Positions 8,978 to 17,140 of a stretch of DNA of 64,000 bases are shown in pieces. Numbering within the stretch: position 1 is the stretch's first letter; the number at the start of each line of letters is the position of its first letter. Under the pieces are notes generated by a model. It saw only the letters and a list, made by a program, of their open reading frames with translations. It had not been told where the DNA came from and did not search any database. The DNA is from Nocardia neocaledoniensis. Lineage in GTDB: Bacteria > Actinomycetota > Actinomycetes > Mycobacteriales > Mycobacteriaceae. The stretch is taken from contig NZ_QGTL01000006.1 in NCBI RefSeq assembly GCF_003182135.1, forward strand, positions 124,001 to 188,000, in the 5' to 3' direction. The position numbers and the translations under genes were made by a program.

Positions 8978-10019
8978 TCGGTGCCTGCGCGGTCGTCGGA
9001 ACCTCGTCGCCCTCGGTGCTGCCGGGCAGCAGGCTCAGCGACGGCGGGTCCGGCGCCGGGGTCCCCCACCGGCGGAGCGCGGGCTTGTCGCGGTCGACCG
9101 CGGCGGCGAGGAAACGCAGGACGACGCCTTCGCGCAGCGCCCACGGACTCACTTCCAGGGCGGTGACGCCGAGCTGGGTCAGTGCCGTCTCCGCGACGAT
9201 CGCACCGGCAAGGATCTGCCGGGCGCGAGGCACCGAGACACCGCGCAGCCGGGCCCGTTCGGCCGCGCGCAGCCCGGCGAGCAGATCGACCTCGGCGGTG
9301 ATGTCGGCCCGGGTGAGCGAGCGGGTGACGAACGGCCCCTTGCGTTGCGGTGGCGCACCCGCGAGTCTGGCCAGCTGCTTGAAGGTCTTCGAACTGCCGA
9401 CGACGCGACGCGGCGGATCCTCCCAGTGCAGCCGGTCGCGGACCTGCGCGATGCCTTCACGCACGTGTCTGCGCAGCGCCCGCCGCTCCTGTTTCGACGG
9501 CGGGTCACCGGCGAGGAATTCCCGGGTGAGCCTGCCCGCGCCCAGCGGTAGCGACGCCGCGAAGAGCGGTTCGATGTCGCGGCCGAGCACGATCTCCATC
9601 GATCCGCCGCCGATGTCGAGCAGCAGCAGGGTGCCCGCCCGCCAGCCGTACCAGTGCCGCACGGCCAGGTAGGTCAGGCGCGCTTCCTCGACGCCGGTCA
9701 GGAACTGCGGGCGGATACCGGCGGCGGCTTCGATGCGGTCGAGCACGTCGTCGCGGTTGGGCGCGTCGCGGATCGCCGCGGTGACGAAGGCGTAGAAGTT
9801 GTCGACCTCGAAATGTCCTGCGGCACACAGTGCCCGGTACACCGCCGAGGCGACCCGTTCGATGCCCGCGGCCGACACGCGGCCCTCGGCGTCGAGGTCG
9901 TCCCCCAGCAGTACCGGCTCCTTGACCGCGTGCAGCGGCAACGGCGGCGCTCCGGGAGTCACGTCGACGACGAGGAACTGCGCGCAATTCGAACCGATGT
10001 CGAGCACACCAGACCTCAT
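8958..10019 (-). CDS. Ppx/GppA-family exopolyphosphatase / pppGpp phosphohydrolase
   Basis: A 353-residue protein of the actin-like ASKHA fold. The start MRSGVLDIGSN gives the phosphate-1 motif, and LLLLDIGGGSMEIVLG near residue 140 gives phosphate-2. Its length matches the short two-domain Ppx form of mycobacteria, without the C-terminal HD extension of E. coli GppA. It should hydrolyse polyphosphate and/or pppGpp. I chose the ATG at 10019 because the family starts directly with the DIGSN strand; the open frame upstream adds 12 unsupported residues. The 3' end overlaps the convergent acyltransferase gene. Confidence 0.88.
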   Translation of the reverse strand: MRSGVLDIGSNCAQFLVVDVTPGAPPLPLHAVKEPVLLGDDLDAEGRVSAAGIERVASAVYRALCAAGHFEVDNFYAFVTAAIRDAPNRDDVLDRIEAAAGIRPQFLTGVEEARLTYLAVRHWYGWRAGTLLLLDIGGGSMEIVLGRDIEPLFAASLPLGAGRLTREFLAGDPPSKQERRALRRHVREGIAQVRDRLHWEDPPRRVVGSSKTFKQLARLAGAPPQRKGPFVTRSLTRADITAEVDLLAGLRAAERARLRGVSVPRARQILAGAIVAETALTQLGVTALEVSPWALREGVVLRFLAAAVDRDKPALRRWGTPAPDPPSLSLLPGSTEGDEVPTTAQAPITSSGV

Positions 10020-10065
10020 GTCCTCGCCATACCCCCGCTCACGCCGCCCACACACCGCCGAACGG

Positions 10066-10526
10066 TCAAAGCTCCGCCGGATACGGCGCCCGTCTCGTCT
10101 CGTAGCGGAGCAGATCGAAGAATTCCGTCATCGCGACGGCGACGGGTGCGTCGCGGGTGAGGATCGCGGCGGCGGTCTCCGGGATCCCGGTCGGTGCCCG
10201 GCCCGCGGCGTACGCGCGCAGGCGGACCGCGCGCTCATCGCGGCCGGCCCCGAAGAGCTCGGCCACCAGCCACTGTCCCGTGTACATCGTGCGCGGCGAG
10301 TCTCGCCATGCTCCGAACGCGAGACCGCCGATGCCGTAGTGGCCGTACATCGGCAGGTCGAAGAGAGTGGCCGTGGAGCGGACGTTCTCCGGCCGCAATT
10401 CCCGCCCGAGCCGAGTGGCACCGCGGCATCCAGCGCCCGCCGCAGCGCGTGATCGCTGAGCTGGGCCAGCGTCGTGGAGACGGAACCATATGCGGCAAGG
10501 CGTGTTTCGGGACACAACGGCGTCAT
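10066..10526 (-). pseudogene. Decayed kinase-like gene (frameshift and internal deletions)
   Basis: Two reading frames together carry pieces of one protein. The frame starting at 10526 gives an N-terminus ending in LSDHALRRALDAAVPLGSG. Near 10405-10425 the match moves to another frame, which continues ELRPENVRSTATLFDLP and GHYGIGGLAFGAWRD and ends with an MTEFFDLLRYETRR-type C-terminus at 10066. From memory, these blocks occur in this order in an actinomycete protein-kinase-like family of roughly 350 residues, where the ATP-binding segment and catalytic loop lie between them. Both are missing here. I read it as a remnant produced by a frameshift plus at least two deletions; a real short protein of about 110 residues is the alternative. 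Confidence 0.5.
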
Positions 10527-10572
10527 GGCCACCAGACTGCACCAGCGCCGCCCAGGCAGCGATCCGCGCGCG

Positions 10573-11229
10573 CTAATCGGCGCGCACGCGCCTGGTGTCG
10601 TAGGCCCACATCGCGATCTCGACGCGGTTGCGGGCGCCGAGCTTGTTCATCAGTGAGGCGACGTGGGACTTCACCGTGCTGAGGCCGACGAAGAGGGCGG
10701 TGGCGATCTCGGCGTTGCTCCGGCCGCGTGCCACCAGCGCGAGCACTTGCTCCTCGCGTTCGGTGAGCGCGTCGGTGGGCTGGACCGGGACGGTCGGCGC
10801 CTGGTCGGCGAAGGTCGCCAGCAGGCGGCGGGTGATGTTGGGGGCGATCAGCGCGTCCCCGGCCGCCGCCGCGTGCACGGCCTGCACGAGCAGCTCCGGC
10901 CCGGCGTCCTTGAGCAGGAACCCGCGGGCGCCGGCGCGGAGAGCACCGAGAACGTACTCGTCGAGGTCGAAGGTGGTGATCACGACGACCGCCATCGGGT
11001 CCGGGACGCCTGGCCCGGCCAGGCGCCGCGTCACCTCGACGCCGTCGAGCCCGGGCATCCGGATGTCGACGAGCAGCACATCGGGACGCAACCGGGTCGC
11101 CAGATCGAGCGCCGCGAGCCCGTCCGCCGCCTCGCCCACGACCTCGAGGCCGGGTTGCGCGCCGAGGATCATCACCAGCCCGGTCCTGACCAAATCCTGG
11201 TCGTCGGCCACGACCACGCGAATGCTCAT
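10573..11229 (-). CDS. NarL/LuxR-family response regulator
   Basis: A 218-residue response regulator. The receiver domain (residues 1-120) has the acidic pair DD near residue 9, the phospho-acceptor Asp in LLVDIRMPGLDG near 54 and the Lys in FLLKDAG near 106. The C-terminal LuxR helix-turn-helix (LTEREEQVLALVARGRSNAEIA, from about 150) binds DNA. Its start overlaps the end of the histidine kinase gene by 4 bp, so the two form one operon. The trigger is unknown; the divergent DUF6326 gene is a possible target. Confidence 0.93.
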   Translation of the reverse strand: MSIRVVVADDQDLVRTGLVMILGAQPGLEVVGEAADGLAALDLATRLRPDVLLVDIRMPGLDGVEVTRRLAGPGVPDPMAVVVITTFDLDEYVLGALRAGARGFLLKDAGPELLVQAVHAAAAGDALIAPNITRRLLATFADQAPTVPVQPTDALTEREEQVLALVARGRSNAEIATALFVGLSTVKSHVASLMNKLGARNRVEIAMWAYDTRRVRAD

Positions 11230-12353
11230 GCCGGCAGCACCGCCTCGACCACCCAGCCGCCTTCCGGCCCCGGCCCGGCGACGAGTGATCCGCCGAGCAG
11301 CTGGGCGCGTTCGGCCATTCCGAGCAGGCCGAACCCGGGCTCCGGGACCGGCCCCGGCTCGGCCTGTCCGTCGTCGCTGACCCGCAGTCTGACAGCGTCA
11401 CCCTCGCGGCGCACGTCGATCCCGACGCGCGTCACACTCCGGGCGTGCCGTACGGCGTTGGTCAGCGACTCCTGCGCGAGCCGATAGAGCGCGGTGTCCA
11501 CGGGCCGGGCCAGCCGGGTCACCGGGCCGTGCAGCGAGACCTCGACCGTGGGCGTCGTGTCGGCGCGGGCCAGCGCGCGCAGGTCCGCGACACCCGGCGG
11601 CGGCGCGAAGGCGACGGCATCGTCCGCACGTAGTACCCGCACCATGGATCGCATCTCCGCCAGTGTCCGCGACGCCTCGGCCTCGATCGCGGCCAGGACC
11701 TCGGCGGCCTTCGCCGGCTGGGTGGCGGCGACCACGCGACCCGCCTGCGCCTGCACGGCGATGGCCGAGACGTGGTGGGCCACGATGTCGTGCAGCTCGC
11801 GCGCCAGCGCCACCCGCTCCTGATTGCGGATCTCGCGCTGCCGGCGGTGCCAGAGGTCCGCGCGGTAGCGGAACACCGCCGCGAGCGCGACGATCAGCAG
11901 CAGCAGGACGCTTCCGCCGAAAAGATCGGCCCAGCCCGCGGCGGAGGCGTACATCCCCAGCGCGACAACGGCGATCACGAACACCGTCCCCACGACGATC
12001 TCCCGACCCGAGCCCCAGCGCACCAGCGAGTAAAGCAGGATCAGGACGGCCATCACGGAGTAGAGGTCGAGACCCCCGGCGTGCGCGGTCAGCTGGAGGA
12101 TGGACAGCAGCCCGGCGACGCCCCATCCGACCAGGGCGGTCGGCAGGGGGCGGCTGCGTCGCCAGAGCAGGGCGGGTACCAGCACCAGGGCGAGCACCGC
12201 GGGCAGGGGCCACCAGCCCGAGCCCGACCGAACGACGCTCTCGACCACGGCGACGGCCGCGTACCCGCCCACCAGCAACCAGTCGAGGCGACCGATCGGT
12301 GGGGCGTCACCGGGCCGCGGCTCGTGCCAGAGGGAACGCCGGGCAGTGACCAC
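11226..12353 (-). CDS. Sensor histidine kinase (HisKA_3 type), partner of the adjacent regulator
   Basis: A membrane sensor kinase of about 375 residues. About five or six hydrophobic helices fill the first half with no large extracytoplasmic domain, followed by the HisKA_3 dimerisation box with the phospho-accepting His in ARELHDIVAHHVSAIA, and a HATPase_c domain (ESLTNAVRHA, then SDDG and FGLLGMAERAQLLGG). It autophosphorylates and passes phosphate to the response regulator downstream. The start is uncertain: GTG 12353 gives a normal N-terminus, while the frame is open up to 12527 with unconvincing sequence and no clear ribosome-binding site was found. Confidence 0.88.
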   Translation of the reverse strand: MVTARRSLWHEPRPGDAPPIGRLDWLLVGGYAAVAVVESVVRSGSGWWPLPAVLALVLVPALLWRRSRPLPTALVGWGVAGLLSILQLTAHAGGLDLYSVMAVLILLYSLVRWGSGREIVVGTVFVIAVVALGMYASAAGWADLFGGSVLLLLIVALAAVFRYRADLWHRRQREIRNQERVALARELHDIVAHHVSAIAVQAQAGRVVAATQPAKAAEVLAAIEAEASRTLAEMRSMVRVLRADDAVAFAPPPGVADLRALARADTTPTVEVSLHGPVTRLARPVDTALYRLAQESLTNAVRHARSVTRVGIDVRREGDAVRLRVSDDGQAEPGPVPEPGFGLLGMAERAQLLGGSLVAGPGPEGGWVVEAVLPA

Positions 12354-12512
12354 GGCTTCAGCATAGGGATCGGCACGTCTCGGCGGACCCGCCGAAAGTA
12401 CGAGATCGAGATCGTGCCATCGGCCGGGCGAACTCCGGCCTCCGGGCCGGTGTGCCCGCGGCCGGGCTCGGCGATCGTGGACGTACCGATCCGCCCCACC
12501 ACGGAGCCCATC

Positions 12513-12971
12513 ATGACTACACGTCAAGCCACCACCCTGGAAGACCAGCCGATGCCGGTGCGAGCCAAGCTCGCCGCGGCATGGACGAGCTTCATGTTCC
12601 TGTACGCCTACGTGGACATTCTCAATTTCTACACCCCCGGCGTCGTCGCCGAGATCCTCGCCGGCAAGGTCTTCGAATTCGACCTCTCCCAGACCTTTTC
12701 GACCACGGCCCTCACCCTGATGGCCGTCCCGATCGCCATGATCGTGCTCTCGATGACGCTGCCCGCCACGGTGAGCCGCGTCACGAACCTCACCGTAACG
12801 GCGCTCTACGTCCCCGTCACGGCCTTCAACGCGACCGGCGAATCCTGGCTGTTCTTCTACGGTCTCGGCGTCGCCCTGGAACTGATCCTTCTCGCCGCCA
12901 TCCTGCGATACGCCTGGACCTGGCCCCGCACCGTGGCCTCGACCACTTCGTCCCGGCCAGTGTCGCGTTGA
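12513..12971 (+). CDS. DUF6326-like four-helix membrane protein
   Basis: A 152-residue membrane protein with four predicted helices. The first (AAWTSFMFLYAYVDILNFY), the LTLMAVPIAMIVLSM helix and the closing ILRYAWTW resemble DUF6326 proteins, whose function is unknown. ATG 12513 follows a GGAG motif. The gene is divergent from the two-component system with 159 bp between starts, so it may be under that system's control. An ATG that overlaps its stop opens a 33-codon frame that I do not call. Confidence 0.65.
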   Translation: MTTRQATTLEDQPMPVRAKLAAAWTSFMFLYAYVDILNFYTPGVVAEILAGKVFEFDLSQTFSTTALTLMAVPIAMIVLSMTLPATVSRVTNLTVTALYVPVTAFNATGESWLFFYGLGVALELILLAAILRYAWTWPRTVASTTSSRPVSR

Positions 12972-13147
12972 TGTTCTCCGCGATGGTGAATGCCACCGGC
13001 GCGACGCTGCCCACGCCGATTCCCGTGGCGGAACTGCTCACCAACCGGTTCATCAGCACGCAGGTGCGCTGAATCCCGCCCACCGTATGACCTGCGCCTC
13101 GACCCCTTTCGGCCTCGGGGCACCCGCACCGCGAACAGCTGCCGCTG

Positions 13148-14008
13148 CTACTTCTCGGCGTCGGGCCCGGCTCGCAGCGTCCGGTCGATCCACGCGATGA
13201 TCTCGGCCAGGATGACCGGGCCCTCGGGTTCGTCCTCCACACCGTGGTAGACGCCCGGGCAGGTCTTCAGTGTCGCGGAGGGCACGAGGTCGACCACCCG
13301 GCGGCTGGCGGAGATCGGGTTGATCAGGTCGGCGTCGCCGTGCACCACGAGCAAGGGTGTGGTGACTCGTGTGGCAGCCGAGGTCACGCGATCCATCTGC
13401 GCCAGGACGTCGATCGCGAAGCGCGCAGTCGCTCGCCCATGGACCAAGGGATCGGCGTAGCGTGCGGCGACGACCTCGGGGTCGCGATTGACACGCTCGA
13501 ACCGCAGCCCGTTCGGCAAGGCCAGGGCGGGAAGGACCCGGCCGAGGCTCCTCACCACGGCCACCTTGGCCCGCTGGTTCCGCAGCTCCGAGTCGAACGC
13601 GGGCCCGGTCACCACCGCCGCGCCCACGTCCGCGTGCGGTCGGTCCGCGGCGTAGAGGAACGCGTAGAGCCCGCCCAGGCTGTGGCCGTACAGCACGACC
13701 GGTGCGCCGCCCGTTCGCTCGCGCTCCCGCGCGAGGAGATGGTCCAGCGCCCGTGCCGTCGACCGGTATCGGACATCGCCGCGGCGTCCTTCGGAGCGCC
13801 CGAATCCCTCGTAATCCATGGCGAGCACGGAGAAGCCGGCCGCGGTGAACAACCGGGCCGTGCTGTTGTAGCGGCCGGCGTGCTCGCCGAGGCCGTGCAT
13901 GATGACGACGCCGGCCCGCGGCGACCCGCTCGGAATCCAGCGCAGGGTGGTGAGTCGGGGGCCGCCGCGCTCCGGCGTGCAGGAGTCGACGAGTGGTGAA
14001 TCGGTCAC
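13148..14008 (-). CDS. Alpha/beta hydrolase, monoacylglycerol-lipase-like
   Basis: A 286-residue serine hydrolase. The HGLGEHAGRY oxyanion region near residue 40, the nucleophile elbow GHSLGG near 110, the acid residue in VVHGDADLINP and the His in CPGVYHGVEDE are all present and match the monoglyceride lipase (YvaK/Rv0183) group. It probably cleaves monoacylglycerols or related lipid esters in the cytoplasm or at the membrane. GTG 14008 follows GGAAAGGAA and overlaps the stop of the AraC gene as GTGA, so the regulator and hydrolase are translationally coupled. Confidence 0.87.
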   Translation of the reverse strand: MTDSPLVDSCTPERGGPRLTTLRWIPSGSPRAGVVIMHGLGEHAGRYNSTARLFTAAGFSVLAMDYEGFGRSEGRRGDVRYRSTARALDHLLARERERTGGAPVVLYGHSLGGLYAFLYAADRPHADVGAAVVTGPAFDSELRNQRAKVAVVRSLGRVLPALALPNGLRFERVNRDPEVVAARYADPLVHGRATARFAIDVLAQMDRVTSAATRVTTPLLVVHGDADLINPISASRRVVDLVPSATLKTCPGVYHGVEDEPEGPVILAEIIAWIDRTLRAGPDAEK

Positions 14009-14802
14009 GGGCAGTTCCTTTCCGGTCTGCTCGAGCCTCCCCGCTTTCCCGCCGCCCGGCTTGGACCAACCTGCTGGATCGGCAGGATCTCCCACTGGAT
14101 CGTCGCGAACGCGCTCGGCGGGCCGCCGAAGGTCCGGCGACACGTCCGCGTGAGGTGGGAGCTGTCGGTGAACCCCGCCAGGTGCGCCGCCTCGGTGAGC
14201 GAGCAGCCCTGCGCGACCGCCGTGGTCGCCCGGAGCAACCGGAGCCATCTGACATAGGCCCGGAAGGTGATCCCGAGTTCCTCGGCGAAGAGATGGGACA
14301 GCCGGCTCTCCGACAGATGCACGGCCGCGGCGACGTCACGCAGCCGGACGGGTCGTAAGTCCAGCTCGGCCTGGAGGTGCGCGCAGGCGGCGGCAACTCC
14401 CGGATGACGCAGTCGCACAGCGCTTTCGGGAAAACGCAGGCGCCCTTCCAGGTACGCGCTGTGACCGTTCACCAGGACCTGTCCCGCATGCTGCCAGGAG
14501 CCTGCATCGGACGGCTCGTCCACGAGTTCGATCAGCTCGGCACCCAGGGCGGACCGGGGCTCGACGTGCGCCACGACGCCCCAGGCCTCGTCGGCAGTGA
14601 ACGCGTGCGGCTGACCGGCGGGAACGATGGCCGCGTCGGTCAGCCGCCGACGACCCTGCCGATCCTCGATGACGAACGCGCCGTGGTGAGCGATGGCCAC
14701 CTGCACGGAGTGGTGGGCATGTCGCGGCAGACTGCCCAGCGGACCCTCGATCTCGAGCACACCGGGCCGCAACCGCCCTGTGCCAGACCACCGCGAGATC
14801 AC
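14005..14802 (-). CDS. AraC-family transcriptional regulator
   Basis: A 265-residue regulator with an N-terminal cupin-like sensing domain (PRHAHHSVQVAIAHHG) and a C-terminal double helix-turn-helix: LRDVAAAVHLSESRLSHLF for the first unit and TEAAHLAGFTDSSHLTRT plus FGGPPSAF for the second. It sits upstream of, and overlaps by 4 bp, the lipase-like gene, which it probably controls together with itself. The ligand is unknown. The 236 bp before it are shared with the divergent phytase-like gene. Confidence 0.9.
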   Translation of the reverse strand: MISRWSGTGRLRPGVLEIEGPLGSLPRHAHHSVQVAIAHHGAFVIEDRQGRRRLTDAAIVPAGQPHAFTADEAWGVVAHVEPRSALGAELIELVDEPSDAGSWQHAGQVLVNGHSAYLEGRLRFPESAVRLRHPGVAAACAHLQAELDLRPVRLRDVAAAVHLSESRLSHLFAEELGITFRAYVRWLRLLRATTAVAQGCSLTEAAHLAGFTDSSHLTRTCRRTFGGPPSAFATIQWEILPIQQVGPSRAAGKRGGSSRPERNCP

Positions 14803-15038
14803 CGGTTGTCGCTCATCCGCGTGTGCATCGGCCGCAATATACGCGCCGGTGGAGCGCTACGACACCACCACGAAACGCCGGCCTCGCACGCCCTGGAGCC
14901 GACCCGTGTCGGACTCCTTCACCGGGGCACGCGCCGATGCGAGGTGGACCGGTGAGCGGGACGCCGGGCTGGAGAGTTTCGCCACCGGCCGACGATGCTG
15001 TGGCCCGACTCACGACGAGCGAAGGGTTTCGGCAGCAA

Positions 15039-16142
15039 ATGAGGCTTCACAGGTTCGGCGTCACGGCGGCAGTGCTCGGCACGGTCGCGCTTGTCCCGCT
15101 CACCGCACACGCCGACGAGGGCAGCGGAGCGATCCGCTACATCAATACGGTGACCCTGTCCGACGATCTGTCATTCGGTGGGTTCACAGTCGGTGGGCTG
15201 TCGGGCATCGACTACGACACCGCGAAGAACTCCTACGTCGCGATCAGCGACAACCGCGGCGAGGAAGGCCCGGTGCGCGCCTACACCCTGAACCTACCGA
15301 TACGGGCCGACGGCACTCTGGGTGAGCCGCAGTTCGACCAGCTCATCCCACTGCGCGACGCCGACGGAAACCCTTACCGTGCAAGCACTTCCGACACCGA
15401 ATCGATTCGATGGCTGCCCAACCACAAGGGATTTCTCTACACCAGCGAGGGCGAGGCCTCGGTCGGCCGGCCAGGTTTTCTCCGCGAAGCGAACCTCGAC
15501 GGCAGTTATGTCCGTGACGTGCCGGTCCCCGCCGCGTTCACTCCGACGCTCGACGCCGACGACGCCCTGATCTCCGGGATCCGCGACAACCTGGGCTTCG
15601 AGAGCATGGACCTGTCCCGTGGCAGTTCCTCGATCGTCGCGATGAGCGAGAACGCCCTGGTGCAAGACGGACCGGCCGCGACGACCGATGCCGAGAGCCG
15701 CGCTCGTCTGGTCCAGATCCACCGCAACAACGGCACCGACCTGGCCGAGTACCTGTACCCGGTCGACCGGGTGTCGCCCGGCGGAGTGGCGATGGCGACC
15801 GGTGTGGCGGAAATCCTGTCGCTGGACGACAACCGGTACCTCACCCTCGAGCGCGGCCTCGTCCCCGGCAAGGGCTTCACCGCCCGCGTCTACGAAACCT
15901 CCACCGCCGATGCGGACGCGGTCACCGGTGTGACGGCCGCACCCGCGAACGCCGAGCCCATGCAGAAGACGCTGTTGTTCGACTTCGCCTCGGTGGGCGT
16001 CGACCCCCAGTGCGTCGAAGGCATGAGCTGGGGTCCGACCCTGCCCGACGGATCTCGCTCGCTGGTCCTGGTGTCGGACAACAACTTCGGACTCGCCGGC
16101 AAGACCGCGTTCCACCTGCTGTCGGTCCCGGCCGATCTCTGA
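15039..16142 (+). CDS. Secreted esterase-like phytase domain protein
   Basis: A 367-residue exported protein. ATG 15039 gives a classic Sec signal peptide (MRLHRFGV, a hydrophobic core, then LTAHADE), so cleavage after about residue 25 is expected. The mature part is a six-bladed beta-propeller-like phytase-like domain: GLSGIDYDTAKNSYVAISDN near the start, SDTESIRWLP and NLGFESMDLS in the middle, and a C-terminal LVLVSDNNF strand. Homologues are often annotated as esterase-like activity of phytase family proteins; the substrate is not established. GAAGGG lies somewhat far (13 bases) from the ATG. Confidence 0.8.
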   Translation: MRLHRFGVTAAVLGTVALVPLTAHADEGSGAIRYINTVTLSDDLSFGGFTVGGLSGIDYDTAKNSYVAISDNRGEEGPVRAYTLNLPIRADGTLGEPQFDQLIPLRDADGNPYRASTSDTESIRWLPNHKGFLYTSEGEASVGRPGFLREANLDGSYVRDVPVPAAFTPTLDADDALISGIRDNLGFESMDLSRGSSSIVAMSENALVQDGPAATTDAESRARLVQIHRNNGTDLAEYLYPVDRVSPGGVAMATGVAEILSLDDNRYLTLERGLVPGKGFTARVYETSTADADAVTGVTAAPANAEPMQKTLLFDFASVGVDPQCVEGMSWGPTLPDGSRSLVLVSDNNFGLAGKTAFHLLSVPADL

Positions 16143-16238
16143 ACTCCGACGACAGCGGCCCGCCTCGAATTCGTGACGCCTCGCCTGCAACGATGTAGCC
16201 ACGTGCTCGTCCAAAGACCGATAGCTCGGCGCGCATAC

Positions 16239-16598
16239 TCATTCAGTCGTGGGATTCGCCTCGAGCAGTGCTTCCAGGTGCGTGCGCGACCAAGCGCACA
16301 AACTGTGCACGGTCGTCAGCAGGTCGGTCCCGGCCGCGGTGAGCGAATAGTCGACACGGGGGTTGGCGGAGTGGTGATCGTGACGGGCGACGATTCCGTC
16401 GGCTTCCAGCCCGCGCAGGGTCTGGGTGAGCATCTTGTAGCTGATGCCGTCGATCGATCGATGCAACTCGGCGAAGCGGCGCTCGCCGGGTCCGATCGCT
16501 TCGATCACCGTCAACGCCCATTTCGTCGACAGCGTCGCGAAGATGCGACGAGCGACGGCAGCCGCCTGCGTGTGCCGGTCGGACTCGCTGACGACCAT
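16239..16598 (-). CDS. HxlR-family winged-helix regulator
   Basis: A 119-residue protein with the HxlR fold. FATLSTKWALTVIEAIGPGERRF is shortened here to its key parts: the KW..VI pair near residue 27 and RFAELHRSIDGISYKMLTQT, the recognition helix, near 45. LRGLEADGIVAR leads into the wing. Such regulators usually control a divergent neighbour, here the VOC gene whose start lies 63 bp away on the other strand. Confidence 0.88.
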   Translation of the reverse strand: MVVSESDRHTQAAAVARRIFATLSTKWALTVIEAIGPGERRFAELHRSIDGISYKMLTQTLRGLEADGIVARHDHHSANPRVDYSLTAAGTDLLTTVHSLCAWSRTHLEALLEANPTTE

Positions 16599-16661
16599 GT
16601 GGACCTCTCACCTCGAAGTGCGTACTTACCCGCGACCGACATCGACCGTACCGTCGGGCCG

Positions 16662-17036
16662 GTGAACATCCTCAAGACCTACGCCCGCCTCTTCGTCACC
16701 GACCTGGACCGAGCGCTCCCCCTCTACGAAAGGCTGGTCGGCACCCCCGCCGATCTGCGCTTCCGCTTCGAGCGAGCCGACATCGCGGCCGTCGGGGACT
16801 TCCTCGTGATCGCCGGACCACCGGACGCCGTCAGCGACTACCGCGACACCATCGGACCGGTGATCGTCGACGACCTCGACGCCGCCCAGCAGTTCGTCAC
16901 CGGCATCGGCGGCGAGATCACGCACGGTCCGATCGTCTCGGCGACGGGTCGGGTGGTGTACGCGCGCCACCCCGACGGTGTTCACGTCGAATACGTGGAG
17001 TGGGCACCCGGCATCCGCTCGCACGTACTCGGCTGA
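16662..17036 (+). CDS. VOC/glyoxalase-fold protein
   Basis: A 124-residue protein with paired beta-alpha-beta-beta-beta modules of the vicinal oxygen chelate superfamily (YARLFVTDLDRALPLYERL at the start, YARHPDGVHVEYVEW near the end). Members bind a metal or a small molecule and act as lyases, dioxygenases or resistance proteins; the specific role here is unknown. The start is GTG at 16662 and the ribosome-binding site is weak. It is divergent from the HxlR gene, which probably regulates it. Confidence 0.75.
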   Translation: MNILKTYARLFVTDLDRALPLYERLVGTPADLRFRFERADIAAVGDFLVIAGPPDAVSDYRDTIGPVIVDDLDAAQQFVTGIGGEITHGPIVSATGRVVYARHPDGVHVEYVEWAPGIRSHVLG

Positions 17037-17140
17037 CGAGGTCGGACTCGGCGGCCGGACCAGGGGTGGAGCGGGCTTCATCCGACACCGCGATGGAGTG
17101 GCGCGCGAGTGTCGGCACGGCATGCTCGTAGGCTTGCTGT

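Noticed and set aside
12971..13072. 33-codon frame whose ATG overlaps the DUF6326-like stop
   Set aside because: It has no ribosome-binding site or recognisable sequence and is too short to support alone.
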